Positions 24,814 to 38,053 of a stretch of DNA of 64,000 nucleotides are shown here, piece by piece; the first letter of the stretch is position 1; each line of letters opens with the position of its first letter. Origin of the DNA: Spongilla lacustris (taxonomy: Eukaryota > Porifera > Demospongiae > Spongillida > Spongillidae). The stretch lies in NCBI GenBank assembly GCA_949361645.1, contig OX442427.1:6126757-6190756 (forward strand). The letters are read 5' to 3'. A program made the translations under genes and the position numbers. Below the pieces are notes generated by a model, which ran no database searches, had not been told where the DNA came from, and worked only from the letters and a program-made list of their open reading frames with translations.

Positions 24814-25634
24814 TGGGAAAGTTTACGAGAAAAGGGACCTAGCGTGTATTATAAAAAAGTATAATAAAAATGCATTACGTTTGATTTGCTATAACTTCCG
24901 AACAGTTAACGCTATCAACTTCCTATTTTCAACACTCATACTGCACCATTTCTCTATGGTAAAATACATTTTGGAGTCTTGCACTTGCTCCGTGTCAGTA
25001 TTGCAACGTTCGATACCCCACTGGGTTCAAACCCGCCATAACTTTTGGTAGGAGTAATCACTTCGCTTCAAATTCGGTTTGTAGGTAGAGAGGTCCTATA
25101 CCTATCGATTTGTTCTGTTCGTTAATTTTTATGCCATCCGTTACGGAGATACAGTTGAACAAACTACGTGCACGTTTTCCCGCTTGATTCGCGCCAATGT
25201 TATAATCCCCGCCTCCCCATACATTGAGCGGAACGCAATTTGCCCAAATCATTGGCGCGAATCGAGCGGGATAAAGTGGACGTAGTTTGTTCAACTGTAT
25301 CTCCGTAACGGATGGCATAAAAATTAACGAACAGAACAAATCGATAAGTATAGGACCTCTGTACCTACAAACCGAATTTGAAGCGATTTGATTACTCCTA
25401 CCTAAAGTTATGGCGGGTTTGAACCTGGTCGGGTATCGAACGTTGCAATACTGGCATGGAGCAAGTGCAAGACTCCAAAATGTAATTTATCATAGAAAAA
25501 TGGTGTAATATGAACTTTCGAAAATAGGAAGTTGATAGCGTTTAGCGTTCGGAAGATATAGCGATTCAAACAAGAAGTATTTTTATAAGATTACAATGTT
25601 ATAAAACTCGGACATTTTCGCGGAAACTGTCCCA
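24814..25634. mobile_element. palindromic element, 821 bp, TSD TATA
   Basis: Nearly the whole length is an inverted repeat: the arms (about 24814-25200 and 25230-25634) share GATTCGCGCCAATG, ATACAGTTGAACAAACTACG, TTCGGTTTGTAGGTA and other blocks in opposite orientation. The ends are TGGGAAAGTTT and AAACTGTCCCA, flanked by TATA on both sides. Copy B has an unfilled ACTATA at about 37337-37342. A sister element lies at 42353-43183. No ORF. Confidence 0.85.
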
Positions 25635-25639
25635 TATAA

Positions 25640-26030
25640 TTATATTATATTCTGATTCTATAAGGCGGAGCGGAGCTACTTGCGTAAGCATGCCGTAGAT
25701 GTACAGCGTAGTAAAAAGTATTCATGCATAAACAATCATGATTTTGTTCCTACGACAACAGGAAGATAGCAACCCCCATGCAGCGGTAATGAATTCTATA
25801 TACTGCTACTATCATGCTAAGCTGCATGCAGTAGAAACATTGCCGCTGCATGGGGTACTTGCTGCTAGAAAGCCTTTAATGGAAGTTAATAATTAAAGTC
25901 ACAATTGCAAATGGCCCGGTTATGATGAATTCATTATACTGTATAATTACCATTCTTGATGACAGATCAGCATCCGCAAAGTCAAGGACTTGAGACCGGA
26001 AAGAGAAATAATGGAACGGCCCCGAGGAAC
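25640..26030. other. spacer between duplication copies
   Basis: Low-complexity AT-rich DNA with an inverted pair around CATGCAGCGGTAATG and CATTGCCGCTGCATG (about 25780-25855), which may be a small foldback element. No gene. Confidence 0.4.
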
Positions 26031-26310
26031 TTTCAAATTAGAGCATTGGAAAGATTACTGTTCAGTTGAAGAGAGGATCAAATGTTGTGAGCCATTTAGC
26101 AAAGTTCCCTGGACATTGTATAGACCTTATTCCACTGCAATATGTATAATTTAATAATATGTCACACGCTTCTCCGGTACGCGGTCCAATATTGTTTCAA
26201 TTACATCACGCGACACGTCCAAAATCACATCACGCGACACGTCCAAAATCACATCACGCGACACTAAAGACGGGTGAGTTCAGCCTTCAGGAACTATCAG
26301 CGATCACTTT

Positions 26311-26697
26311 TCAAGGCCAAAAACTTTCATACAAGGTTGGTTCCGTTTTTTTTCTATCGATTTGGTGATCCGCGTCATGGTACGAGGTTATAGTTTGCCG
26401 TCCCTCGGTCCCTGTATTGAAAACAATCTTGTAATCCATCTGACCCTCCGTGAAAAGGGGAAAATTAAAAGGAACACCAGTGACTAAAATAAGCTCTCTA
26501 TCATACCGAGGGTGTAATAGGACTGATTTGACTTCACCTCGTTTTTTGTCATTTATAACATAATCAAGGCAAGGTAATTTAATGACTTCTACTGTGAGCC
26601 ATTTTGTGTAAAGATAAAACAAGAAACGGTAGCGCCAAGCAGAATACACGTGTAGTGGTGTCTGGTGAGTGTATTGAGATATAAAGCTTGTTAACAC
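26311..26697 (-). pseudogene. conserved open frame, 3' flank of kinase copy B
   Basis: A 128-codon frame with coding-like composition (...KKRGEVKSVLLHPRYDRE... then LVTGVPFNFPLFTEGQ). The matching part of copy A (7640-7940) has lost internal blocks and is closed. A second piece with VGRLRYKEKLG follows on the same strand at 26753-26898. It is perhaps an exon of an old gene or element. No family recognised and no splice partner found. Confidence 0.3.
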
Positions 26698-27185
26698 GGT
26701 GTAGGGTTGTTGAGATTCTGCGCCTCAATTGCGGACTTTGAGCTGTCATGAATTACACAGCCCTTGTGATATGCCTCGAAGAAAACACTTTGTGGGCCAG
26801 CCAAACGTCTCTTGAAGTACTGTGTGGGTCTGTGGTTACCCCTTTCATACCAAGCTTCTCTTTATAGCGTAACCTTCCCACCGTATCAAGTGCTCGCTGT
26901 TCTATTCAGAAGATTGGAGTAGGCCTACATGTACTTCGATCTGCCTCCTGTAAGTTATCTTAGTATATATATATTTAAACTTGATTATAGTGCATTTTAT
27001 GTAACATGTTAATTAACCACAGCACTTGCAACACTATCAGTAAATGGACTAACATTATCTACAGGTGTGATGGAGTGTGCTATTGTGTTGCGAATATGCA
27101 TGATGTACACATAATTACATACAAATGTATGTGACATTTTCTGATTCCAGTTGAAGTGTATGTGCTTCCTGTGCTTGTGTCGGCC

Positions 27186-30100
27186 TTACTTTTCTGCATA
27201 TGTTGGTGCCTCCTGTGCAGATGGGTTCCATGCCGACCACAGGAGCATATGTGATGACTGCTTGTTCAGCCTTGAACTGAACATCTCGTCATTACCTGTA
27301 CCTGAGCTGGGCTGTGTCGGGAGTTGAAGAGTAGGTGGGCGATTAGGAGACTTGCTTGAGACTCCGAAGTACTGCCCAAAGCTTATGATTATATTTCTGT
27401 TGGTGATGTTGGCAGGTAATGTGAAGGAGTAGGCTGCTGTGCTCTGGCTTTGGATGCTTTGAGTAGTGTCCATGGCTTTTTGTCTTTTGAGGGGGGCTCC
27501 CCTGTTGATCATGGAGAATTGCTTTGAAATAATAGATATATTTTGGGCAGACTTCACCCCAAGTAGGCAGTGGTTCAGTTTCAGGCAAGCATGAAGGGTG
27601 GACAGCACTGTGAATGCAGAAGACAGGACCAGGATAATGCCTCCTGCAGTTCCAGCATAGAGCACACCTCCAAGGGAGAGCAGAGAGACTATTGTACTGT
27701 GTCGTTCTGTGGTTAGTTCAATGATTAATGGAGAGGTGGGGAAAGAAAACATGAAAGAGAATAAAGTTTAAGAGGATACTATATGTACTTACTTTCTTGT
27801 TCTGTCAGTTCTTTGCATATTGAGTGGCAATCAATTTCCAACACTTTTTTTCTGTCTAATATGTTCCATTTCTCTAAATAATTTCCATCACTTATAGCCA
27901 CATAGTCTTCCTCTCCTGCTTCATTCAGTGGTTCTATCACCCTTAGCCTAAACCCACCTCGTGTGCTCTGGTCAGGAACTGATTCCACACTCCTATCATT
28001 CAAATTGAACACAACGATTTGAGAACCCCTCTGTGTTGCAGTCCAAATTTCATCCCTATCATTTTCACCACATACAAGTGCCAATGTGCTCTGGCAGCTA
28101 AGCGAGACAGTGTACAGCATTGTGAGGGCTGCATCACCTTCTTGGTGTTCTGCCACACGAAGGATAGCAGAGAAGACCCTCAAATTTCTGTCCTCAAGGG
28201 TTACTACACATGCATGTGATGGGCAGTAGTGTATTACATGTACATTGTCCTTTGTGTTCCAATGAGTCAGTTTCTGTTTGGTGTTGGCTTCAAATATGTG
28301 GATACCGTCACCCAGTGTTGCCACCCACACATTTTCATCTGCGATGCACAAACTTGACACATAGCCTTTCAAGGATGCAATATTCACCTGTGAGAGTACA
28401 GTATTAGTAGAAAGGGTGTTAGGTGTGGTATTAGATGTACTAAGGTATGTTGGGCTTGTTGCTGGTGCTAGTGTTGGGTGTGACAATAGCTTAATGTATG
28501 CTGGTTAGGTGTGCTGCTGTGATAGGAAATGTAATGAGGGTTGGTGTTATACGGACAATGCTAGACTAGTGGAATTAGTATTGTTTGATTGTCCACTATC
28601 CTTATTATGACTAAGGGATAATTCACCTCAATGATGCATCCAGCCGGTAGGTACTGCAAGATGTTCAAATCTCCCCCATCTGTGCCATGCCACACCTCCA
28701 AGTAGCTCTTGTTCTGTGGTACAGATGCCTGTGGTGGTTGGGGGAGTAGAGGAGGTGGAGAAAGAGGAGATGGAGAAACCCCATCATTTGGGAGAGCTGT
28801 GCAGCAGGAGTCTGCCGACTTTCGGTCAACCAGTCTGATGCAGGCTGCAGTCACCTCCTCCCCACCTTCAGTTATAGGAATTGAGGATATGAGCTGAGTG
28901 AGGGTGTCATCACGAAGAAGATCAACAATCTCTTTGAAGGTAGGTCTGTGTTGGGGGAACTCACTCCAACACCAGCACATCAGCTCCAGCATCCAGAGGG
29001 AGGAGGGGTGGTGCTAGGGAGGAGGAGGAGGGGGAAGAGAATAAGTTATTGCATAGATCATCATGATGCATACGTGCTACAACCTCTTAATAATCACCAA
29101 TAAAACAATAGAGCCACAATAACAACTGCAGCGCATTGAAAATGATTTTGATGATTAGCCAAAACCCAAACCATTTTAATCGCATAGGGAACACAAAACT
29201 AAATTAAACAATTATACCTTCGAGGTGCTTTCGGGCAGGCATTTAATCATTGCTGACAAAAAGTTAACGGGGTAGTGATAACATGTACAAATGTCAACTA
29301 AGTATAAATGTATTGCATTGAGATTTCTATGTAAAAAAAATTGTTACAAGGTAGTTTCCATTGTATGCATAGTCATCTCAGATATATCACTGTACATGTA
29401 AATTTTCAAGACAAAAAAATTATAATGAGATCTTTGTAAATTTGCAATTACACAAGGTTGAGTTTGGTTGTGTAACTAACATTTTAGATGATGTGCAAGA
29501 GTCGTGAGCATATTCAACAACACAGGGGCATTACTTACTTGTGGTGAAAATTCAGGTCGTTTCCCCTCCTCCAGTAAGAAAGCAACAGTCCTCATTTCCT
29601 TCTCAAAAGGGTTTGTGAAGGTGAACAGGAAATACAGGAACATGCCGAACGAGTAGACATCAAGCTTTGAGTTGTGGCTCAGCTTCCCACCTTGTAGGAG
29701 GACCTCAGGTGGGAGGTAGGAGGGTGTGCCCTGCATCCCCTTCACCCCCTGTGCTGTGTCCATTTGGCAGACGCCATAGTCAGCAAGCTTGACGTGGATG
29801 ACACTGTCGCTGTCCCACTGCATTTCAGGTTTGGGAAACTGCCACAACAGGACATTTCCTGGCTTGAGGTCTTGGTAGATGATGGAATGGGAATGGAGAT
29901 GGTGCAATGCTCCGGCAATCTGTTCATGAGGTAAACATGACAACAGCAATAAGTGCTGAACGTAGGTGTGATAGAAATGTATTGGCATTTATATTTTAAT
30001 GTTGTATAAATATCACACAATAAGGCAAGTGATGGCATTTGTGAGATTATACAAAGCTTGCCTGAGTCATGATGGCTTTAAGAGTCCTCCTGTTGAACCT

Positions 30101-33100
30101 CACACTGGCACTTTTGAATCTTTCAACGCATGTTCTCAGGTCCCCCAGGGGGGCCAATTCCAATAGGAGCCTCATTGGTGTAAGTGTGATGCCTATCAGC
30201 TGTAGAACATTCTCATGGTTAAGTCTGATCATTATTCTGGCCTCTTGACTGGCATTCTGGTACTTTTCCCAGGCAATCAGTTCAGCAAGATGTTCAGAGT
30301 CTTCATCAGTCACATTCTGAGGGCTAATCTCTTTGATGGCTATTTCAGTTCTTCTGTCCTGCAGACATTAATACCTACCATCATTGCCACCACTGATCAC
30401 AGCAATCATGGCTTACATTAATAATGGCACCAGAATAGACTGTTCCAAAACCTCCATCTCCTATTCTCTGCTTAACTACTACACATTCAGGACTCACAAC
30501 CAGTGATGGGAAACAGTCACAGAACATCTGAAATATAGAATTAAAAAATCAAAATGCAAAATACACTCATTTGTCCACTATAGTTCTTGTCTTACCAGAT
30601 CAGGAGCAACATCAATCATTGGCACCTTTCCATGAGTGGGACACATCAGCTCCTTGTTCTCTGTTACTACTCGAGCACAGAAGATGCTTGAAAACATGTA
30701 GTGCTTTTGCATTTCCTCAGGCCCCTGAGGATCTTTGTTGCTGGAGGTGATTGAGTGGCAGTGGGGGCATGGACTAGCACTGTTGATCAGGGAGAGTTCA
30801 AAGCCGCGACTTCGACCGAAGGTTTCATACCAGTCATTGAAAACTGATTCAATGTACTGCACTGCCTGTTGCAGGAGCCAGGTTGATAAAGATGTGGTTA
30901 TGGTGGTTATAGCATCTAATTTGCTGTTGAAGATGTCTTGTGGCAAAATGGTGACATTAATTTCAACCCCATGCTGTCTTTCAACTTTTTTTGGACCAGA
31001 ACTCGAGATGATGTAGGTTGTCCTTTTGACATTTAGGGGAAATGTCATCGCTGTGACTGTTAGTATCTCTAATTGATTCCAAACCAATTTGATGCCACTT
31101 CTCCAGCAGAGCCAGTTTAGTGTGCCTTCCAACTTTTGGTTGCTAGCTAAAAACGTCACAAGCTTGTCCACAAACTCCTTCCTTATCGAGCTTCCTGTCA
31201 CTCGTGCAATTAGTCGAGGGAAGAAGTCTTGTGGAACAAATGGTAGAATGTAATACCTCATGAGACCTTTCTGCTCAAGAGTGACGAGAGAAAAGGAGAT
31301 AAGAGAAAGTGAAACATCTTCACTCTTTCCCAGAGCGTCAGTGCCCTGTTCATCTCTGTGCAGTACAATGCAGGCACTATCTTCTGTTTGTGGGAGGAAG
31401 GACGGCACGAGGAGTCGTTCAGCATCCAAAGGAAGGATCACCTCCAGCTTCTGCATAAACTGACCCAACTGTTTCACAAAGTGGCCATTTTTACCACTGA
31501 AAGCGTTTTCAAAAAACTTTCTCATTTCTTCACGGTATGTAAATCCTTGAATGAAAGCAAAGGTAAGTGCTCAAGAAGCTGCCAGTAAGCAACTCACCAT
31601 TCTTAAAGTGTAGGTCCTTTTGTTTCTCACTGACAACCTTTGTTAATGTCAAGCACAGCCATTGGGGATTCACACAGTAAATGTACTCATTCTTGGCAGA
31701 ATCTTCATATTGGAAAAGCATTCCTATAGAAATGAATACACTAAATACTTGGCAAACCTTGTGCTCTTGCACAATCAAATCTTACCATCATTGTGCAAAA
31801 AAGTTGAAGCTTCATACAATTGTGAAATAGAAAATCCCATTTTCTCTGGACCAGTATTTGCAGGCTTGCCCTGCTGCAGAAGCAGATCACACTGTAGCTG
31901 AACGGCTTGTTGGTATTCTTGATCTGTGTAAATGGGCACTGTTCCATCTGTATGGCATTTGTGTGCAAGTTCTCTGATGATTTCGTGAAGCTGTATGTAG
32001 AAGTGTGGAACTGTGTCCTCCAACATTGGGAGGGTAGAACTTCGATTTCCGAACCCTAATATTAAAAAAAAGGGGAGAACTAAAAAATGCTACAAGTGTA
32101 TATTTGTATATCATTTGGTATGAAGTGAGATCTATTCATCAAATTACACAATCCAATTTTAATTTGCAACAACATCACTTGAGCTTACACACACCTCTAG
32201 TGAGTACCAGGTGTGATGCCTGCATGCTATGCATACACAGGTATAGTAAATTCCTACTAATATGTGCTATAAAAATAGTTGTATTATCAATCCAAACCTA
32301 TAACTAAACATATGGCAAAGATACAGCCTGCCATCAGTAGCATAAAACACAACACTCTTCTTGCATAACTCACGAGTTTGAGGCTGAAAATTTGTGGCTA
32401 CTTCATAAATACATTTCCTAAGTTGACTTATGTCAGATGAGTCAAAACTGTTGATTATTATACACTGGTGGTGGGTAAACTGGGGATATGCAAATCGACT
32501 GGCATTGTAGTCGATGTATAATTCCCTAAACAGCTTTTCAAGACCCTCAAAAGCACCAGCCACACTGTTTGCAGAGGAGTCACTGTGTGTTCCTATAACA
32601 ATGACGGGTGATCCTGGAGCTCTAGCCTAATAAATTAGAGGAGCAGGATTTAAAACACCATACACCTGAACATTGCAAAGGATGCAGTATCAGCTTGCAA
32701 ATGTACACATTCAGATCTATGCAGTCATGCGACATCTGTAGTTACCTCAATATTTTCAAGCCATGGTTGTATATCTCTTAGTCCCTGCTCTCCATCGTTC
32801 ACATTCCAGACCACCAAGTACAGAGAGTGATGTGTCAGGAAACATTGATAAATTGGAAAAAATTCACGCTGTGTTTTAAGGAGAAGGAGCAGTAAGTAGT
32901 GCACTTTATCATATGATTAATTAATCAAACAGATAAAGATCCTACCTGTCCACCAAAGTCCCACATCATAAAGGTTACTTTCTTCTGTGAACGAGGAGCA
33001 TACTGCCATTCCATGAAGTCTGCAGCCACTGGAGCATCTGAAAGTTCTTCACTAATTGTGTGACACCGCCTTCGTGTTATTCTTCCATGCTTTGTCAGCT

Positions 33101-36021
33101 GCTGAAGGAGGGTGGTCTTGCCACTGCCAGCATTGCCAACTGCAACCATCTTCATATGACGGTAAGGCTTGGAACTAAAGTGGGGGCAGGAAAAACAAGT
33201 GATATACACTGAGTAAGAAAAGAAAAGGTGTGCATACTTATTTAGAAGATTTTTGAGGTATTTCAGAAGTTTGGGTGTTGAAAGGTTTGATGGAATGCCA
33301 TCTAACTTCAGGCCATCAAGCTTAAGCAGTGATAATGAAAGGACACCAAAATCATGTGGTATGGTATTGAGATATTTATTAAAGGAGATATCCAATGAGT
33401 TCAGAGAGCTGAGCTGATGAATATACACCAAGGACTTGAGGTTGTTGTGTTCCAATGAGAGGATTGATAGCCGGGGGAAAACCTTGCCCACAGGTTTTGG
33501 TTCCTGATCTAACAGGTCACTACTGTCTTCATAGTCACCAAATAAGCACTCAAGGCGATTGTTATTCAAATGAAGTGCAGTCAGCTGCTCCATTGAGTCA
33601 TGTTTATTGCATCGGTGCTGGATCCCAGACTGAGGGAGCAGCAGCATGTGAGGATCCATACACAGCTCATCTTGTACCTTCCCTGACTGCCAGGCTGTGC
33701 TGATCAAGTTGTTGCCCAACAGAATTGTGATAATTGAGGGAGGGAGGCTGCGCACTAAATGAATGCCTTTCATCAGATTGAATCTCATGTCCAACCTCTG
33801 AAGGTGTGGGGTCAGACATGGAATGCATTGAGGGAATTCGGAGAACTTGTTGTGCGATAGATCCAAACTGCTTAAAACTGACCGTTTCCCTGCATTTGCT
33901 TTTACCAACTCATTTTCAGAACTGGTATACAGCAGTTTGTAAAGTTTTGATGAGTAAAGAGATCCCATATTGTCCTGCGTTAGTCGCTGTTGGTGTAGGA
34001 GCGAAACTCCTTGAATGAATGATGCTTCATCAAATTCTTCTCCTTCAACTTTGTGTAGTGTACAACAGAACATACGAAGTCGCTGAAGGTACTTCAGTAC
34101 ACCTTTCGACTTGATATCTTTCTCATCACCCGTTGCAAGATTGGTAACGACTTTTGTTGAGAACTTGGCATCTTTGAAGTACTTCCATAGGTCAAAGTAG
34201 TGGAGTTGAGAAAGATTATTTTCTGAAAGACAAATGCTTTTGAGATAAGGCATGATCCAAATCCCAGGTGGAAGTGTATCTAGCTGGTTGCTCTGAACAC
34301 TTAGCTCTTCCAAACAGTTTACCAATCCAAGGATCATGTCCTCTGGTAGTGTTTGGAGCATATTACAATCCAATACCAATGTCTTGAGTTTTTGCGAGGT
34401 ATAGATGGTTTTTGATAAAGAATTAGAGGTCGGAAGTGTTTTGAGAGCATTTTGTGCAAGGGAAAGTGTGCGAACACTGGGAAGTTGGAAGAGTTCAGGT
34501 GGGACACTTTTCAGGCTATTGTCGCTTAGGTCCACCTCTGCTATTACATTCCAACTTGACGGTTTTGAGGAGGCAGCAAGGCCGATTCCATTGAAGTATT
34601 CAAGGCATGCTGTAGCTGCACTGCGAATAGGATCAAGGGTGTTGTTTCTCGAATGCCTTGGTTGTGATGAAGATGCAATGGCTTGACACCCATCTCCTAG
34701 CAACTCACATTGGACTTCTTCTATTAAGAGCCCCCTCCACATGATTTTGGAAACTGACATGGTGTCTCTGTGTGCTGCCACAAAAGCATCTGTATTTCTC
34801 ATTTGTGTGAGTAAAGTGTAGTAATACATGAGAAGGCGTAGTATGCCATTGAACTGACTGGCACTTGCAATGGAAATGGCTTTTTCAATACCTTTATGAA
34901 ACCCAAACTGAAGCAAGACCTTCAAAACCTCTATATTCCCCGAGACAACTGCATCTCCCAAGGTGTGTTCCCTGTCATCTGTCATCAGCTTCTTCAAAAG
35001 GTTTTCAGACTCGAGAAACTCCAGCAAGACTCTCAGACATTCTGGTTGCCGACTAAAAATGGCAGTGTCCACTAGTGTTCCTTTGTTGAAAGTTTCTCGA
35101 GAAAGGATGATGCAAAGGTCCGTTTCTGACATCATGGACACCACCACCTTTAACAGAATGCTGAGCAGCTCATGGTGTCCATTTTTAATGGCGCCATGTA
35201 GTGCAGTCTGCTTGCTTAGTGTGACAGCCAACAGTTTTGTGTTCTGGGCTGTTGCCAGTGAAGGTGAACTGAATCTTTTGATATATTCAAGAGAGCTTGC
35301 TCGAAATGAGCATGTTTCATCATTGTACTCATGTTCTATGTAAGGCATGGATAGTGTATCCTCAATGCTTTCTGGCTGCAAGACACACTTGAAGAGCCAT
35401 GCGACAAATTCAATATCATTATTTTCAGAGGCTATGTGAAGTGGGAGAATGCCACTTGTGTCTGGCCCAGTAAGCAATGCTGGGCACCTTGTCACATAGT
35501 AGTAGCGAAGCATGGACTTTGACCTGCAGGCTATGTGGAGGAGGGACTCCTGTTGTTGATTTCTGGTGTAGAATAATGGCCTGAACTTCTCAAGCAATGC
35601 CATGACCACCTCGACATTGTTGCTTGTTACTGCACTAGAGTAGGAAGAAGAAAGTACAATTTCTAAATAGCTGCAGATTACATAACCATGATTTGTCAAT
35701 ACTGGATTAACTCACAATCAGGCATGCAGGCTGAACTATTACCAAAAAGTGTAAGGTCCATGAATTACCTCATTAATATAGCACAGTCATTGAAAGAAAT
35801 AGCACATTCATTCAAATGATCCATGAGATATGATAATCGATTCATTTCATCTGGAGTGCAGGTTGGTTTCTCAGCTAGCTCTTGCATTTCTGAAATAAGT
35901 GTGCAAATTAATAAATCAGACACAGTTCAGAAACAGATGGGTATTTATTTGCTCACCCTTTTCAATTTCTTCAACTTTCACAAGATCATCTATGAATGAA
36001 GTGTTTTTAAATCTAGTTGTG
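27186..36021 (-). pseudogene. LRRK: LRRK-like Roco kinase, copy B, frameshifted in COR
   Basis: Exons: 35957-36021, 35769-35889, 33238-35634, 32946-33174, 32746-32868, 32374-32626, 31598-32055, 30596-31545, 30417-30527, 30062-30358, 29539-29919, 28627-29013, 27793-28387, 27186-27706. Order and domains are as in copy A, with the same splice phases, P-loop, THSD, DYG, YQD and GC donor (CAG|GCAAGC at 30062). Differences from copy A keep the frame except in the COR exon at 31598-32055, which is 458 nt instead of 465. A 7-nt deletion near 31777 turns the frame to TGA straight after HNDGKI. As written, the product would stop in COR before the kinase (~1150 aa, ANK-LRR-Roc). It is a young pseudogene, a truncated Roc-only paralog, or a sequencing error. 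Confidence 0.85.
29040..29330. other. ~290-bp extra sequence in a copy B kinase intron
   Basis: The intron between the kinase exons ending 29539 and starting 29013 is 525 bp, against 235 bp in copy A. The extra part is AT-rich with no clear terminal repeats and no ORF. Confidence 0.5.
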
Positions 36022-36119
36022 CTGCGTTTAGCATATTACTTACTTTCACTATTTTTTATGTGAACCACTAAAGCAGTGTTCTTGTCTTTTGATATGTTTC
36101 TTTTCAATATAGGTTTCTG

Positions 36120-36120
<1 letters not shown>

Positions 36121-36176
<56 letters not shown>
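36121..36176. repeat. (AAT)n microsatellite
   Basis: About 18 AAT units. It may be the 3' tail of a retrotransposon fragment of the family seen at 36310. Confidence 0.95.
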
Positions 36177-36189
36177 GGACATTTGTGTG

Positions 36190-36226
36190 TAGTATAGTGT
36201 AGTGTAGTGTAGTGTAGTGTAGCTTA
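36190..36226. repeat. (TGTAG)n tandem repeat
   Basis: About seven TGTAG units, slightly degenerate at the ends. Confidence 0.85.
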
Positions 36227-36304
36227 GTTTTTTGTACTTGTGAGTTGTGTACGTAATGTTATATTTCCTAATTATTATATTATTATAATAATAAAAATAA
36301 AAAT

Positions 36305-36605
36305 AATATGTGTCCCGGTTGTTGCGGAGTCTTATGGGGCATGGGGTTTGATGGCTAGGGATTTCTTTTCTACACTTGGGTCCCGTTTGGCTACATCATT
36401 GGGAAAGTCAAAGTCAGTGGTAATCCATGAGCTATACGGGAGGTTGAGCATGAATCTTGTCAGGGCCAATGCCACCGCGATCCTGTCCAGGTCCATACCT
36501 CCTCCTGAGCTTCAGTAGGCTAGCAACTTGTTTTGTGCATATCATGTGTCTGTGTCATGTTTGTACTGTATCAATTCAATTATATAAAATAATAATAATA
36601 ATGCA
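36305..36605 (+). mobile_element. non-LTR retrotransposon 3' end, fragment 1
   Basis: The frame from about 36310 to 36518 encodes ...VVAESYGAWG...LGSRLATSLGKSKS...ELYGRLSMNLVRANATAILSR and a stop, followed by a short 3' region and an (AAT)n tail at 36587-36602. It matches the C-terminal half of the ORF at 59144-59614. It sits at the 5' end of kinase copy B and is absent from copy A. Confidence 0.7.
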
Positions 36606-37345
36606 TTCAACTATGCTGATGGAAAAGATGGGCTGCAGCTGGTGCTGGTACTAGCATTCATGCAGCGTTGTATATCATGTGTAGCATGTATTATTCATAA
36701 TCTTGCTATGTACAAAAAAAAAAAAATTTACCTTTTTGGACAAAATGATTTATTTAACAAGAGGGAATGCTACATTCCGTAAGTCATCGCACGAGACAAT
36801 AATCTATATCCGATTCGCTGACTCTGCCGCGTAGGTGGGAGGGGATGGGCCTTCCGCCATCTCCAAACATGCTGCTGCTGTACATCTTGGTAATAATATA
36901 TTACAGTACAGGTGTAACGTGTGCTCTTGACGTCACACAAACGTTTTTATGAAAAAAAAAAAAAACCTTGCCACATCCCAGTCGGATTACAATGGCCACT
37001 CCGCCACTGCTACAGCAGTCAATTACCCAGGCTGCAAACAAACAGATTTTCTTTTTAAAATGCACGCCCCTAACGCTAAATATATAAGTGTCGTGACGCA
37101 CGGTAACACTTACGCATCCATTCTTGTCAGCTGCCTGTGGAATATCTAAAACACGAAGAACGCTTCAACTCAAATTTAGCGCACCTGCGTCCTGCATATA
37201 CACCTACTGTTTGAAACGTTGGGAGTTTCAGACATGATTCCTTTACTTCTCTAGTCGCATCAATTTCCACTCAGTTACTTCCAAATGTGGGCATGCACTG
37301 CGCACCAGCCTGACGTGGGAGAAACATGTGGGACGATACTATATA

Positions 37346-38030
37346 CACTTGCTCGTACTACTCAGAACCGCATGTAATATTTGCAGCATCAATGATTATG
37401 AATTTGCATCGGTTATAGGCTTTATAGCTGTTTGTATGTTTAATTTAATTTATTCCTTTTTAATTCGTTTGTTTTGGCTATATAGATTAGCTAGATACAT
37501 GTACACGTGGTGCGTGCAAGGCTTTAATTGCTTTATAATTAAATATGCTTCCCATTTTGGTACTTATTGATAGGCACATGCAGGTAAAAATCAATCATCA
37601 GTACATATAACGTCTAAACGCCGAATAAACGACACTGTAGTAGTGAAACCGAACATAACCACATGCATACACTATTACTTCTTCATCCGCACTAATACAT
37701 GTATGACTGACTTATAAGAGGAAGGTACCATGATCTGTATGATCATTACTGAATATTGTACGTTGCTGATACTACTGAAGTATTTTTAATTCTAGAGACG
37801 TATGATTATTATTCTTGAGAGAGGCTGAGAGCTAAAACGAGTAACTTAAGCTGTTGACTGACACCTTTACATGCAGTGTTGAGATTTCTCACACACAAGT
37901 TGATTCTTCACAATGAAGCTTTGAAGTAATCTACATGTAGTGAATATACATGTACAACACAAGTCCAGTTGGAAAAAAAAGTGCAAAACTGACATCCAAT
38001 AAAGGGGGGGGGGGGGGGGGGGGGAGAGAG
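37346..38030. other. intergenic between kinase copy B and the MARF1-like gene
   Basis: No gene was seen. A poly(G) run (about 20 bp) is at 38006-38024, just beyond the MARF1-like stop, and may lie in its 3' flank. I see no clear AATAAA at a fitting distance on the minus strand. Confidence 0.4.
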
Positions 38031-38053
38031 ACAATGCAGCAATTGAATGATGA

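Larger units (their letters stand above)
26030..37345. repeat. segmental duplication, copy B
   Basis: Partner of 7080-24810, in the same orientation. Exon by exon the kinase genes match in length, apart from in-frame differences of 3-18 nt and one 7-nt deletion. It lacks the nested transposon, the Ty3/Gypsy remnant and the 821-bp palindrome found in and beside copy A. Confidence 0.85.
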
